Part shown: positions 1-10,892 of the stretch, one piece after another
How positions within the stretch are numbered: the first letter of the stretch is position 1
Layout of the letters: each line of letters begins with the position of its first letter
Assembly (NCBI GenBank): GCA_030760725.1
Contig: JASWHV010000016.1
Span: 16,731,084-16,795,083, forward strand
Source: Neostapfia colusana
Lineage: Eukaryota > Streptophyta > Magnoliopsida > Poales > Poaceae
DNA: 64,000 nt
Direction of reading: 5' to 3'
Made by a program: the position numbers and the translations under genes
Notes under the pieces: model-generated
What the model saw: the letters and a program-made list of their open reading frames with translations, nothing else
The model's database searches: none
Told to the model about the DNA's origin: nothing

Positions 1-320
1 TTGGAGAAGATGATGCTGACAGCTGGGGCCGCGTGGTAGTGAGAGGAGGAGAGGGGATAAAGGGTGCGGGCTGCTTGGGTGGGTTTCGGCCTAGTAACTC
101 ATTTTTCTTTTTTTTTTTCCTTTTCTTTTCTGTTTCTCCACTTCAAATTTGATTTCCACTTCAAATTTTCAATCCTTTTCAACATGCAGTACGTCCATTT
201 GATTTAAATTTGACTTTACAAATTTTTTTGATGCTAAACTTCTCATTTTCTGGTGTTTCTCGCTGTTCGAAGTCGTGTTTTTCCGGAATTATTCAGTAAA
301 CTGCCTAATTCTTCTAACAA
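1..320. other. Flanking plant DNA, no gene seen
   Basis: This is the sequence downstream of the broken DUF579 gene, which runs on the minus strand. It contains a T-rich stretch around 101-130 and otherwise AT-rich DNA. I see no coding region, RNA gene or recognisable repeat in it. It probably held the 3' untranslated and downstream region of the gene before the gene decayed. Confidence 0.5.
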
Positions 321-502
321 TCTCTAGGGCAGAATGGCATGGCTTTCATGTTGTGCCTGTGACTCGAGGGCATAATCTCAAGGTTAATACATCATCACGT
401 ACTAATGACAGTATCTCAAGGGCAGGAATGCCATGGCTTCCTTGTCCCTGTGACTCGGGATGGCGAAGTGCCTGGCCCTGCCAGCCTCCTCCTTGGTGTA
501 CC
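321..502 (-). pseudogene. DUF579 family gene, C-terminal fragment (far side of element A)
   Basis: Read on the minus strand from 502 downward, one frame gives a C-terminal tail with the pattern TKEEAGRARHFAIPSHRD and then a stop. This fits the end of the DUF579 family (GXM glucuronoxylan 4-O-methyltransferases and IRX15-like proteins), which closes with a GR.RHF.IPSHR-type motif. It is the missing end of the gene at 16167-17052, now about 15.7 kb away because element A inserted between them. The shared 5 bp GTACC on both sides of A proves that the two flanks were once adjacent. The last ~45 bp of coding sequence occur twice, 93 bp apart (321- and 414-), and the second copy encodes an alternative tail. 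The frame differs from the one entering the insertion point, so a small indel near 16176-16182 also broke the gene. Confidence 0.7.
498..502. other. Target-site duplication of element A, left copy (GTACC)
   Basis: The five bases GTACC directly precede the TG end of the left LTR of A. They recur at 16167-16171, directly after the CA end of the right LTR. An exact 5-bp match is the expected footprint of Ty3/gypsy integrase. Confidence 0.93.
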
Positions 503-3500
503 TGAGACGGACCACAGGACCTCGTCGGGTGGTGCCGTGTTATGCGGCACCCAACAGCACACGGGTCGATAAACACACCTCATATTACATAAATAGTTTG
601 CGGAAGCGTACAAGATTGTTTTACAAATAAGTATATCAGAGTAAACTACAGCGGAAGACTATCACTCACGGCTCATAGTTAAACTAGCAACAAAGAAACA
701 GTCCAGCCCGCGGACGTTTCTTACTAGCAACACGAAGATCAATCTGCAGCGGTGAGGATGCTCTTTAAGTAAGCACTCGGAGGTTCCCGAGTCTCATCGG
801 CATCCCTTCTCATAAGCATGAAGTCATTTACCTGCAAAACAACTCGGATAGCATCCGTGAGCATAACGCTCGCAAGACTTAACCGTCACCCTAAACATGA
901 AACTCTAAGTGAGGTTATGAGCCTAACATAGGATGGCATAAGCATAATTAAACTCGCCTAAAAGTGAATCCTGACTTTCAGTATTAATTGCAGTATTTTA
1001 AGTAACCCTGGGCACGCCACATCGGGAGTCCACAATCAAACAAGAAACACTTTCCCCCGATGTAAATTGCTCATGGCATAAAAGAATCGAGTTTGCACTA
1101 GCCTATTCATCCAGATCCAATACAAAGGTAGGATAATAATTCACATCAAAATGATTAGTTCCTTTCTCATGCAAGTTCTTACTACGTCACGACTGTGAGA
1201 ACAAGTATGCTCGGTCCATCCCGCGAGCGACGGTGATTCGAATCAATAACACCCGGACTACACGACACATACGCCCGTACTCGACGTTGCCTACAACAAC
1301 CATCACTGACGTCGTACGTGGCAGCCTTTCCCCTGTTTCACCCCCGCTGAATCGATCAAGTCGCCCCGTACAGTAGCTACTCTCATGGTGCACCTTCCGA
1401 CGTGAGATATCATGAGAATATTCCCCACATACTGCACACAGGCCGTCCGCCTGAGGCGAACCGAAAAGTCCCAACGACAGCTTCCCGAGGTACATCGGTT
1501 TACTGGGTTCCGTATAGCCAGCATGAGTCCGGTACACAACTCAAACTTGTTCAACAGGGCCGCATACGGATCGGTCCTTGACTGAAACGGATAGGTCTAC
1601 AGCACCTAGGCCCCTATGTCCTGTTGCTCCTACAACCTTCCGGTCTCAACTTTAACTTGCTAATTCAATTATGAACCAATCCCGTATGCCCCTGTTGTTC
1701 CTAAATCTGCGAGTAGCATCTCACCACTCGACTTCTACCGAACCGTACTTAAGCATGGCAGTTCTACACGGTGAAAGACACCTACCCAATACTCCATGGG
1801 TCATTTGGTTATGTAAGAGGAGTATCAATCACAAGACCTAATGCACAGTTCAATTCTTAACCGAAAGTGAATACAAAATAAGAACTTAACAGCTGTTAAA
1901 TGCAAACCGGAGCTTGCCTGTTTTGCAGGGTAGTCGTATATAACCAGTTAGTGTCCTTGCAGATCCACCCTTGACTCTCCGGAGCTTGATCCACTTCGAT
2001 GAATCACTCCTTTGAGTCCCCTTCGTTGTGGTTCCTATTGAGATGCATACGCACATATTTTATGGAATGTAATGGAAAGAAGTTATGGAATTAATTTCTT
2101 AGGACAGAGGTTGTGTGGAAAAGCCAAGCATGGCTTGGTTTGCTTCTGTTGTGCAAGGAACAGAAATAAACTAAATTGACCTTAAGGCCTTAGCTATACA
2201 CTAACCCTTTTCTCTAATGAACATAATAGATAAGCTGAAAAGCTTTGAGTGTAACTGAAGAACGAGAACTCCAATGGCCTCAACACTTTTACAGCAGGTT
2301 CTATACTACCTAAGGATTTAGCTTGCCAAATTGCAGCTAATGTGGAGTCACATTGTGTCCCCCATAATTCTCACAACATCTCTTATGTATTTTTCCCTTA
2401 TACACAAGTGTGGAGAATAAGAACAGGGAGTTCAAGGACTCATCTTGCGCTGATAATTTACATGTGAGTTCTCGATCACATGAGAGTAATCTGGTCCAAA
2501 ATTCAGCCCTTTTACTTGAGTAGTTCTCCCTGAACAATTCTTTAAGCATTTGTACTCAAAAGAATTAATTCTGTAGTAATGTGCATTTTCATGCCCAATT
2601 AAGTGAACTACAATTCCAAGTATGTCTCAGAGAGCTTGCCTAAATTTTCCTATGATTTTTGGTGCTATGGATTGCTCAGAACAAATTTTAGAAGTGGGAA
2701 ACATTTCTGAAAATGTTTCTGGACTCTTTTGAACACAGTAGATTGCATTTAGCAAATTCCTACTCAAATGATCTGCAAATGAGCTGAAAATTTTTTAGTA
2801 TGTCAAGAATATGCTAAAGAATATTCTGGCAAAATTTGGTGATTTTTGGATAACCCAAACTCCCTCAATAATTCTTTTTCAGAAAAACTTCAAAGAATTT
2901 TCCAGAATATAATATTGACTTCCATCCAATCTGAGTTCATATTTGGATAGAACTCAGAGAGATGAATCCAACCCAATTAGAATCACTCAAATTGGAGTAT
3001 TCTACAGGGAGATATCAATTTCTAAAGATTGAGCTAAGTCTGGAATTATTTTCCTATTGAAAATCCGGCTCAACCCACTGTTTTGAATTCCAGCCAATAG
3101 AAACGAAGCCACACCGGGTCACAGTGCCTCTGCGCGCCAACACACGGGATCCCAGCCACACCCGATCCCGGGTTTAAATTCTCTGCTGCTGACAGACGGG
3201 GCCCACGCTTCGTCTTCTTCCTCCGGCTCCTCGCTCGTGCCCACGCGCTCCCCCTCGCCGGAGTAACTGGACGCTCGCCGGACCGGCCTTCCCGGCCACC
3301 GCCGGAGCTACAACTCGCCGCCAGGGGGTCTAGGGCCTCGAGGAACATGGCTGTGGGGGTTGCTAGGGCCGCCGACGACCGGAACATGGCCGGCGACGTG
3401 TAACTGCCTCTGTGGTAGTTCAGCAGCGTCGCCCGAGGTCTCCAGCCCTCAAAAACTTGTGCCGACAAGCCCTACCGCACCAGCGTACCTCTAGGAAGAT

Positions 3501-4803
3501 CGACACAACCTCAAACTAGCTCGGAAATGGCTGGAACTAGGTTGTCATCGTGTGACCGAATGGGTCCGCCATGAACACCTCTAGTCGAGCTCGAATTCCA
3601 TCGTGTTGAGGCGTTTTCATGCGCTGGATCCTAAAGAAGAAATGACCGCCGGCCAATCCAGCGTCTATGTGCCAAATTTGATGACTTAAGGAGGATCAGA
3701 GGGCAATAATTTGAAAGAATCATACCGGAAGCTCGGAATGAGGTCGCCGGAGCAAAACCTCAAAATTCGCCGCCGATAGCTTGTGGCACGGCCTGAGCTT
3801 GGGCTGAGAGCAGCACCGCACCCGTGCGCGTACGTAGGTGCGATCGCTCGGCCGTGAAACCCGCTGTGGAGGGCTGTCCATGAGCGCCCGATCACTTTCT
3901 CGGATTAGGTCGCCGCGGCGGCGGTCGTTCTCGGGCACCGGAGGCCGCAGCTCACTTGATCGTGGGTCAGGGAGGTGGAGGTTGATCTCGTGGGAGTGTT
4001 TAGCAGCTTGGGGGAGGATGAGGTGTGGTGGTTTTGCCGTTCCTTCGATTGGACCGAGAGCGGAGGGGAGGAGCTCGGTGTTCTCACGAGAGAGGAAGGC
4101 AACTGCGCTTTGCTTCGGCCTGGGGCCACGTGATCACGTTGAAGACGCGGTCAGGACCGCCCTCGGGGCGCCAGCGCATGGAGATCGGCAGCAGGAGCTG
4201 GCGCGGCAAGCTCCTCTGTGGCGCTCGCGAGCTGCTCGGGAAAATCTCCCACTGAGGCTAAGACTTAGGGTGCAAGGCTCCTCCTTTAGCTCTATGACAT
4301 GTGGGTCCCACTCCACATTTCCTCCCCAAATATCTTCTCAAGCTGATCCTCTTAATTCCCACAATTCTGAGTTTTAAAATGTGGGTTAGAATTTGAATCC
4401 TTCCAATTCAGTTTGAATTTGCTTGCCAAATTTGAATTTGGTTGAAGTTTGCAAATTCTTCTCTTTAACTCTCTCTTGAGCCCACCCTACAAATAGAAAG
4501 TTGGTGATCAAACTCCTCCCTATACTTCCAACTATATGGCTGCATTTTTAATCAAAGTCCTTGGCCATCCCATGTGTGAACTTTGACTTTCAAAACTGAA
4601 TTTTAAACTTACATGCAAAGAGGTATTTAACTCCTTATTGGTTCAACACTTTTAAATAAAAAGGTGAACCTCATGTTGGATGTTCATCCATGTATTACCT
4701 TGCATGAAGAAAAAGTTTTAGCAAGTCCCATTTTTCATGTCTTTGCCACACATATGAACTCAAACCTTGGTTTTTATCCATACTCATTTTTGGGACTTTT
4801 ACA
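503..4803 (-). repeat. Element A, 3' LTR (4301 bp)
   Basis: Starts TGAGACGG and ends CTTTTACA on the plus strand. It matches 10893-16166 along its whole length with scattered substitutions, except that it lacks the ~1-kb tandem duplication found in that copy. It has a GC-rich core (about 3100-4250) and AT-rich ends. Open frames in the GC-rich core (for example 3838-4377 plus and 3070-3468 minus) show no recognisable protein, and I treat them as chance frames. Confidence 0.92.
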
Positions 4804-4816
4804 TTCCTCCCCCCTT
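4804..4816 (-). other. Polypurine tract of element A
   Basis: On the minus strand the purine run AAGGGGGGAGGAA lies immediately upstream of the 3' LTR. It is the expected primer site for plus-strand DNA synthesis during reverse transcription, and it fixes the inner LTR border at 4803/4804. Confidence 0.85.
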
Positions 4817-4867
4817 AAAAGAATCTCGTCCCGAGATTACAAAAGAGGAACGAGACGGGAGAGGCAA

Positions 4868-5830
4868 TTACAAACTGTACAAAGATAAAAGTTCCGGGTA
4901 GTTGTTGCGGAGATAATCTTCACTTTCCCACGTCGCCTCTTCCGTGGTGTGATTACTCCACAGCACCTTGAAGAATCTGATCGTCCGGTTCCGGGTTACC
5001 CGGGTCTTTTCATCCAAAATCTGGACCGGTCGCTCGGTGTAGGTCAGGTCCGGTTTCAATTCGTCGATGTCCTCGGTGCGAACAGCAGCGGTGAATTTGC
5101 GGCACTTCCGCAGCTGTGAAACATGAAATACATCATGAACACCCGCTAGACTTGCCGGTAATTCCAGCCGGTAGGCTACGGGTCCGCACTTCTCCGTGAT
5201 AGCAAAAGGACCAATAAAACGGGGAGCGAGCTTCCCCTTTACACCGAACCGGTGAATTCCCTTCATCGGTGATACACGAAGATAAACGTGTTCTCCGACG
5301 TCAAAATGTAACGGCCTACGCCTTTGATCAGCGTAGCTCTTCTGTCGGGATTGTGCAGCCTTTAAGTTCTCTTGTATCAACCGAACTCGGTCTTCGGCTT
5401 CGTTGGCAAGATCAATCCCAAACAGAACTCTTTCGCCAGACTCACACCAATTCAATGGTGTGCGACACTTCCAGCCGTAGAGAGCTTCATACGGTGCCAT
5501 TTTAATACTCGCTTGATAACCGTTGTTGTATGAAAACTCCGCCAGCGGTAGGTGATCATCCCAATTCCTACCGTGGTGGATGGCACATGCTCTCAACATG
5601 TCCTCGAGCACTTGATTCACCCTCTCAGTTTGTCCATCGGTTCGAGGGTGATATGCGGAGCTCCTAATTAGCTTGGTGCCCAACGAGGCATGCAGCGGCT
5701 CCCAAAAACGAGCAACAAACAGCGCACCTCGATCTGAGATGATGGTCTTCGGGACACCATGTGAGCAAATAATTCTGGAGATGAATAACTCCGCATATTG
5801 CCTTGCTCGATAATGAGTGTTCACCGGTAT
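4868..5830 (-). pseudogene. Element A pol, integrase C-terminal half and chromodomain
   Basis: Continues the polyprotein in a shifted frame. It holds the second catalytic Asp of integrase (IISDRG) and the Glu of TDGQTE 35 residues later, the GKLAPRFIGPF region of the integrase C-terminal domain, and a terminal chromodomain recognisable by VLWSNHTTEEATWE followed by the acidic ED-L tail. In chromoviruses this last domain binds histone marks and steers integration to heterochromatin. The frame joins the upstream part at the A run 5831-5835, where one base too many (or two too few) breaks translation. The stop codon lies at about 4868, about 50 bp before the polypurine tract. Confidence 0.88.
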
Positions 5831-7553
5831 AAAAATGAGCCGACTTTGTCAACCGGTCGACGATCACCCATATCGAGTCATGCTTCCTGGATGTGAGCGG
5901 TAATCCGACGATGAAGTTCATACTCACATCCTCCCATTTCCATGCCGGTATCTTCAAAGGTCGTAGCGGTCCGGCTTTCCGCATATGATCCGCCTTGACC
6001 CGTCTACACGTATCACACTCGGATACGTATTTAGCTATCTCCCTCTTCATCCTCATCCACCAAAATTTATGTTTCAAATCTTGGTACATCTTGTTACTTC
6101 TGGGATGAATGGAAAACTTAGACAGGTGGGCTTCATCCAAGATCTTCTTCCGGAGTTTCATATTACGCGGTACCACTATACGGTCATTAAACCATATCAT
6201 ACCGTTCTCATCCTTCCGAAAGCATTTCATCTCTCCGTTGTTGAGTCTTCTCCGTATGTGAGACATACCTCTGTCTCTTCTTTGAGCCTCAACAATCTCT
6301 TCACGGATTGTTGGAATGAGCGCGAGATTATAGAGCGTGCCATACGGAATGACACGGAAGCTTGGTTCTTTGTCTCCTAACTCAGCAGGCGCCAAGTTGT
6401 GAACGTGGGCTTTCCGACTAAGCGCGTCGGCAACCACGTTTGCTTTTCCCGGATGATAGTGGATCTCAATTTCATAATCTTTTATGAGCTCCAACCATCT
6501 CCGTTGTCTCATATTCAGCTCCTTCTGCGTGAAGATATACTTCAGGCTTTTATGGTCGGTGTAGAGGTGAACGAGATTACCAAGTAGGTAATGCCTCCAC
6601 ATCTTTAACGCCAACAGCACTGCAGCAAGCTCAAGATCGTGAGTTGGATAATGCTGTTCGTGGTTTCGCAGTTGACGAGACCCATAGGCGACTACACGCC
6701 CTTCTTGCATCAGAACGCAGCCGAGACCGATGCCGGATGCATCACAGTATACATTGAATGGCTTCGTCGTGTCCGGCTGAGCAAGAACTGGAGCTGTTGT
6801 GAGATGTTTCACCAAAGTTTTGAATGCGGCTTCACATGCTGCATTCCACATGTATTTAGTGCCCTTCTTCAGCAGCTCCGTCATTGGTTTAGCAATCTTT
6901 GAGAAACTCGGAATAAACCTCCGACAATAACCCGCTAAACCTAGGAAACTTCGGACCTCGTGGACAGATTTGGGAGATTCCCGCTTCAGCACTTGTTCAA
7001 TTTTGCTGGGATCCACGGCAATGCCCTCCGCTGAAATGATATGGCCTAGGAAAGGCACTTGATCAATCCAAAATTCGCACTTGCTGAACATGGCATATAA
7101 TTGGTGCTCCCGCAACCGTTGTAGCACGATACGCAGATGTTCAGCGTGCTCTTCTTCAGATTTGGAGTAAACCAATATGTCGTCAATGAATACCACGACG
7201 AACTTATCTAACTCCGGCATGAATACAGAATTCATCAAGTACATGAAGTGTGCCGGAGCGTTGGTTAACCCAAATGACATGACGAGGTACTCGTAGAGTC
7301 CGTATCTCGTCGAGAAGGCTGTCTTCGGTACATCTTCCGGTCGGATCTTGATTTGATGATACCCCGACCGAAGATCAATCTTCGAAAATACTTTTGCCCC
7401 CACAAGTTGATCGAACAGGATGTCGATGCGGAGCAAAGGATACTTGTTCTTGATCGTGACAGCATTTAAAGGACGGTAATCAACACATAGCCGTAGTGTT
7501 TCATTCTTCTTCTTAACGAATAGCGATGAGCAACCCCAAGGTGAAGAACTTGG
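5831..7553 (-). pseudogene. Element A pol: reverse transcriptase, RNase H, integrase N-terminal half
   Basis: Same frame as the upstream gag-protease part, separated from it only by a TGA stop. RT is complete: YHQIKI, the SFGLTNAPAHF block and the catalytic FIDDILVYSK motif about 85 residues after 7436. RNase H follows (YCDASG...GSRQL, then LYTDHKSL and ADALSRK), then the integrase HHCC zinc module (SKFSIHP...CDTC). The first catalytic Asp of integrase, expected in the SMDF motif, reads Asn (SMNF), so integration activity should be lost even apart from the frameshift at 5831-5835. Confidence 0.9.
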
Positions 7554-9338
7554 TCATATGAAACCCTTGCTCATGAGTTCATTCAGTTGCTCTTTCAACT
7601 CCGCTAGCTCGTTAGGTGCCATCTTGTAAGGCCTTCGTGAGATAGGCGTCGTTCCCGGTGCCAGTTCAATCTTGAACTCGACGTCTCGTTCGGGCGGCAT
7701 GCCCGGTAAGTCATCAGGAAATACGTCGGGATAATCTCGTACCACCGGAATATCCTCAAGCTTCAGCGCTTCCGTGTGGTAGGCCTCTACCATATCCGGA
7801 TCTTCGCTGTCTAAAAACAGCGTGTGCTGTCCGTGAATCGGCGAGTCAATCTGAACAGTCCGGTTACCGATATTGAGAACGGCACCGTGACGATTTAACC
7901 AGGACATCCCCAATATGATGTCTATCTTCTGCCTATCCAACATAATCAGCGATGTTGGGTATATTTTTCCGCCCAAACACAAAGCTGCTCGGGACACAAT
8001 CTGATTGGCAGAGATATTTCCTCCCGGCGAACGTATAAGAAAACTCGTTGTGGGAGTATTGGTGGATAATTGGTGCTGATCCATGCATGTTTTGCTGATA
8101 AAATTATGGGTGGCACCGGAATCAAAAAGTACAAGCACGGGCACGTGTTTGAGAGTAAACATGCCCGCTAACACCGGTGCTCCCTCCGGGACATCCTCAA
8201 TGGCAAGATGTTGCACACTCCCGGACTGCAATGCTGGTATGTTAACTTGAGCGGGTGGAGGCATCCCACCTGACGATGATGGCTGTCTGGTGTTCCCCAA
8301 CTTCTCCCGGCATTCCTGCCTAAAATTCCCAGAACGGTGGCAATAAGAACACGGAGGTTTCCCCGGTTCTTCGTTGACTTGTGGTTGAGAAGTTGATGCA
8401 CTTGGCTGCAGCAATGATGCAACAGGTGTCATTCGTTGCTGCGGCAATGGGGTTGCTTCAAGACAAGACTCTTGAGCAGGAAATCTGTATGGAGTTGATC
8501 TTACTGGTGCTTGCCATGTCTCATAGGATGGTGTGTGATACACCACACGGTATTTACGAGGAACGGCTGGTGTGTCTTCTTGCACATCCTCCCGGTCCCT
8601 CTTCTCTGCTTGACACTCAAGTGTCGCTTGTTCTTGCAGCAGAGCAGCACTGATCAACTCGGTGTAACTGCCTTGATTGAACAAAGCTAACTTCTCTTTT
8701 AGTATGGCACTCAAGCTATAGAAAAAGTAGTCACACATTGCAGCTTCGCTCGTCGCATAAGCAGGAGCATATTGTGCCAGAAGGTTGAATCGTCTGACAT
8801 AATCAAGGACACTCATGTCCCCCTGCTTCAAGTTCCTGAATTCCTGCTGCTGGGCCTTGATAGAACCCATAGGAATGTGACGAGCACGGAATGCTTCACG
8901 AAATTCCGTCCATTCCACTTGATGGCCTTCTGGAACGGTGGCGAGATAAGCAAACCACCAATTTCCGGCGGCTCCATGGAGCTGTTGAGCTGCAAATGAT
9001 GCCTTCTGATATTCGTCGCACTCAAACACCCCAAACTTGGACTCCATAACTCGAAGCCACTGATCAGCTTCCACTGGTTCATTGGCTTCCGTGAAAATTG
9101 GCGGTTGTGTCGCCAAGAAGTCCAAATAGGCGTTCCGAGGTGGAACGTTCTGTTGTGCACGTTGGAGTAAACCTTGTTGTACCAAGGCTTGGAGTAGTCT
9201 GGTGTTCTCTTGACTTGACTCGACCATCTGAGCCATGACATTCGCCCATACCGTTGATGGCGGTGCCCGTGGTGGAGTCGAGTCATCACCGTCTTGGCGA
9301 GAACTTTCAGCCCTACTCAGAGAATGAGTACGCACCAT
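7554..9338 (-). pseudogene. Element A gag-protease (594 aa, ends at a premature stop)
   Basis: The polyprotein starts at the ATG at 9338, chosen because it opens the frame and follows a CAG acceptor-like site. Residues ~70-240 are a retrotransposon Gag domain (WLRVMESKF, HGAAGNWW, EWTEFREAFRARHIP). A CCHC zinc knuckle lies at ~330-344, but its His is Asn (CSYCHRSGNFRQEC), which should weaken RNA binding. The aspartic protease active site is DSGATHNF at ~406, with the ILGMSWL flap-side motif at ~475. The frame then runs into the RT N-terminus (ISRRPYKMAP) and stops at TGA 7554-7556, followed by RT in the same frame, so the stop is a mutation and not the natural end of gag. A change at a CpG site is a likely origin. 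Confidence 0.9.
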
Positions 9339-9339
9339 A

Positions 9340-10820
9340 CTGCAAAAGCATAATTTTGAGGGGAGTCAAAACTTGATCTAGCAGTATGTGAAAGTATGTA
9401 AAACAAGAACATGCTAAAACTTTATGAAAGCATAACAATACTTCATGTTTACACATCTTTCTAAAGCCAAAAATAGAACAATCCCTCTATTCTGTACAGA
9501 ACAGACCTTTCTGTACTTAACACAGATTTTGATCCAGATAGAAACATTTTCAGAACTCCGATTGAATAGCAAAGTTAAAGTTAACTTCAGTATCTTTCCA
9601 ACGAGTACTCTTATGCCCCTAGATCATCTCTGTATCAGTAGCTATGACTGTTCAAAGTTGACAAAATTTTCTGGATAAAATTTTGCCAGCACCTCCTTTG
9701 TATGTGGCTGTTTTCATCACAGTTTTACATACAAATGGGGTACAATTCTGAACAAACTATGAACTACAAAATCGTTGCAAGTTTCATAAACTTTCCAACG
9801 GTGTCTCATATGACCCTTAGAAATTTTTATACAGATTGTGACGGCTAATTTACAGCAACATCCCGAGAAGTTTGCAGATGCTCTGTTTTCCGAACAGTTT
9901 GCATTCATCTGGACATTCAACAAAGTTGGTGTCGGATTTGGCTCTGGAGTTCTACAGAAAAATTGTATAGCACTTAGTAACATTTCCAGAACTGTATCAA
10001 ACACCTCCATTGGGTCAAGCTAATCAGAGTTACGCTCTGTTAAAGACCAGAAAATTTTCTGTCTGAACAGAGCACTCTGTCTTTGAGATCAAAAGAAGCC
10101 TAACAAGTCTCTTCTTTGAAACTTAGTTCAAATGAAGAGCTCAGTAACTAATATGTGCTTTATCACATCCATTTTTAGTTTGTAAGTTAGTCATGAATGA
10201 TTTCTTCATAGGTAAGAATACTATCCAGTGTAGTACGGTGACGATGCACCGTAAGACATATGACGGTACTACGTTGCCTCACCAAAGAAAAAACCTCACC
10301 GGATTACACCGGCATACACGTATCATTAGGTGGCACTAAAACGGTCACTCGCAAACGTGTTCTACACGCACTAAGGTTTTAGTGGTTAGCACCTACATAA
10401 GCCACACTCAATCATCAGGTTCGGCTGCACACCGAACCCGATATCCATAACAGTTTGTACACCCGGCCGTCATCACTCGCCCAGGTGTTCTCAAGCCAAA
10501 CACGCCTTGAGCTACGTGTTCACGTTACTGACCACGTGATGGGGTCTCCCAAATTGCACCACGCACGCTAGGGAAGACGTTGCTCGAATACCCCAACCGA
10601 CATGAAGAGTCATAGAGGATACTAAAGCGGGTCGGGTTACCTGCCACCCGTGGGGCTCCACCCTTCAGCTTGTGCGCACTGGTGGACAGCGCATACATGC
10701 ACCCCCAAGACATAGAACGTCCCGAGATGCACGATTTTCCGACATAACAATTAACTTAGATTGCCACCTTCATCATAAGCTAATAATAGTCCTTATGTGG
10801 GCCTAGTACCGTTATCTCAC
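9340..10820 (-). other. Element A leader, candidate intron (1.48 kb)
   Basis: The region between PBS and gag has no long reading frame. On the minus strand it opens with a donor-like ACG/GTGAGA (GT at 10820-10819), 72 nt inside the LTR border, and closes with a T-rich tract ending in TTTTGCAG at 9340, one base before the gag ATG. Element B has the same arrangement at nearly the same spacing. That the leader is spliced is my inference; the sequence shows only the candidate sites. Confidence 0.4.
10260..10714 (-). promoter_or_regulatory. Conserved leader block of Tekay-like elements (copy in A)
   Basis: About 450 bp of leader that matches 32843-33293 of element B on the opposite strand, although the two elements differ widely elsewhere. 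Shared landmarks include GTCTTGGGGGTGCAT, CAGTGCGCACAAGC, GTAACGTGAACACGTA, CGAACCTGATGATTG and CAACGTAGTACCG. A short frame starting MSWGC is present in both but drifts out of register after ~20 codons, so conservation at the RNA or DNA level fits better than a peptide. Possible roles are RNA packaging, dimerisation or translation control. Confidence 0.6.
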
Positions 10821-10871
10821 CGTATCCTAAGTTTTTGACATAATATGATGCTCAATCCGTGCTCTATTCCC

Positions 10872-10889
10872 AACGCAGCTCTGATACCA
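10872..10889 (-). other. Primer-binding site of element A (initiator-Met tRNA)
   Basis: The minus strand reads TGGTATCAGAGCTGCGTT two bases inside the 5' LTR. TGGTATCAGAGC is the standard complement of the 3' end of plant initiator-methionine tRNA used by most gypsy and copia elements. It shows that the right-hand LTR is the 5' LTR and that the element points to the minus strand. Confidence 0.9.
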
Positions 10890-10892
10890 CGC

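Noticed and set aside
3838..4377. 179-codon frame in the GC-rich part of the A LTR (plus strand)
   Set aside because: It is antisense to the element, has no recognisable domain, and in the other LTR the same region has a shorter, differently starting frame. GC-rich DNA has few stops by chance.
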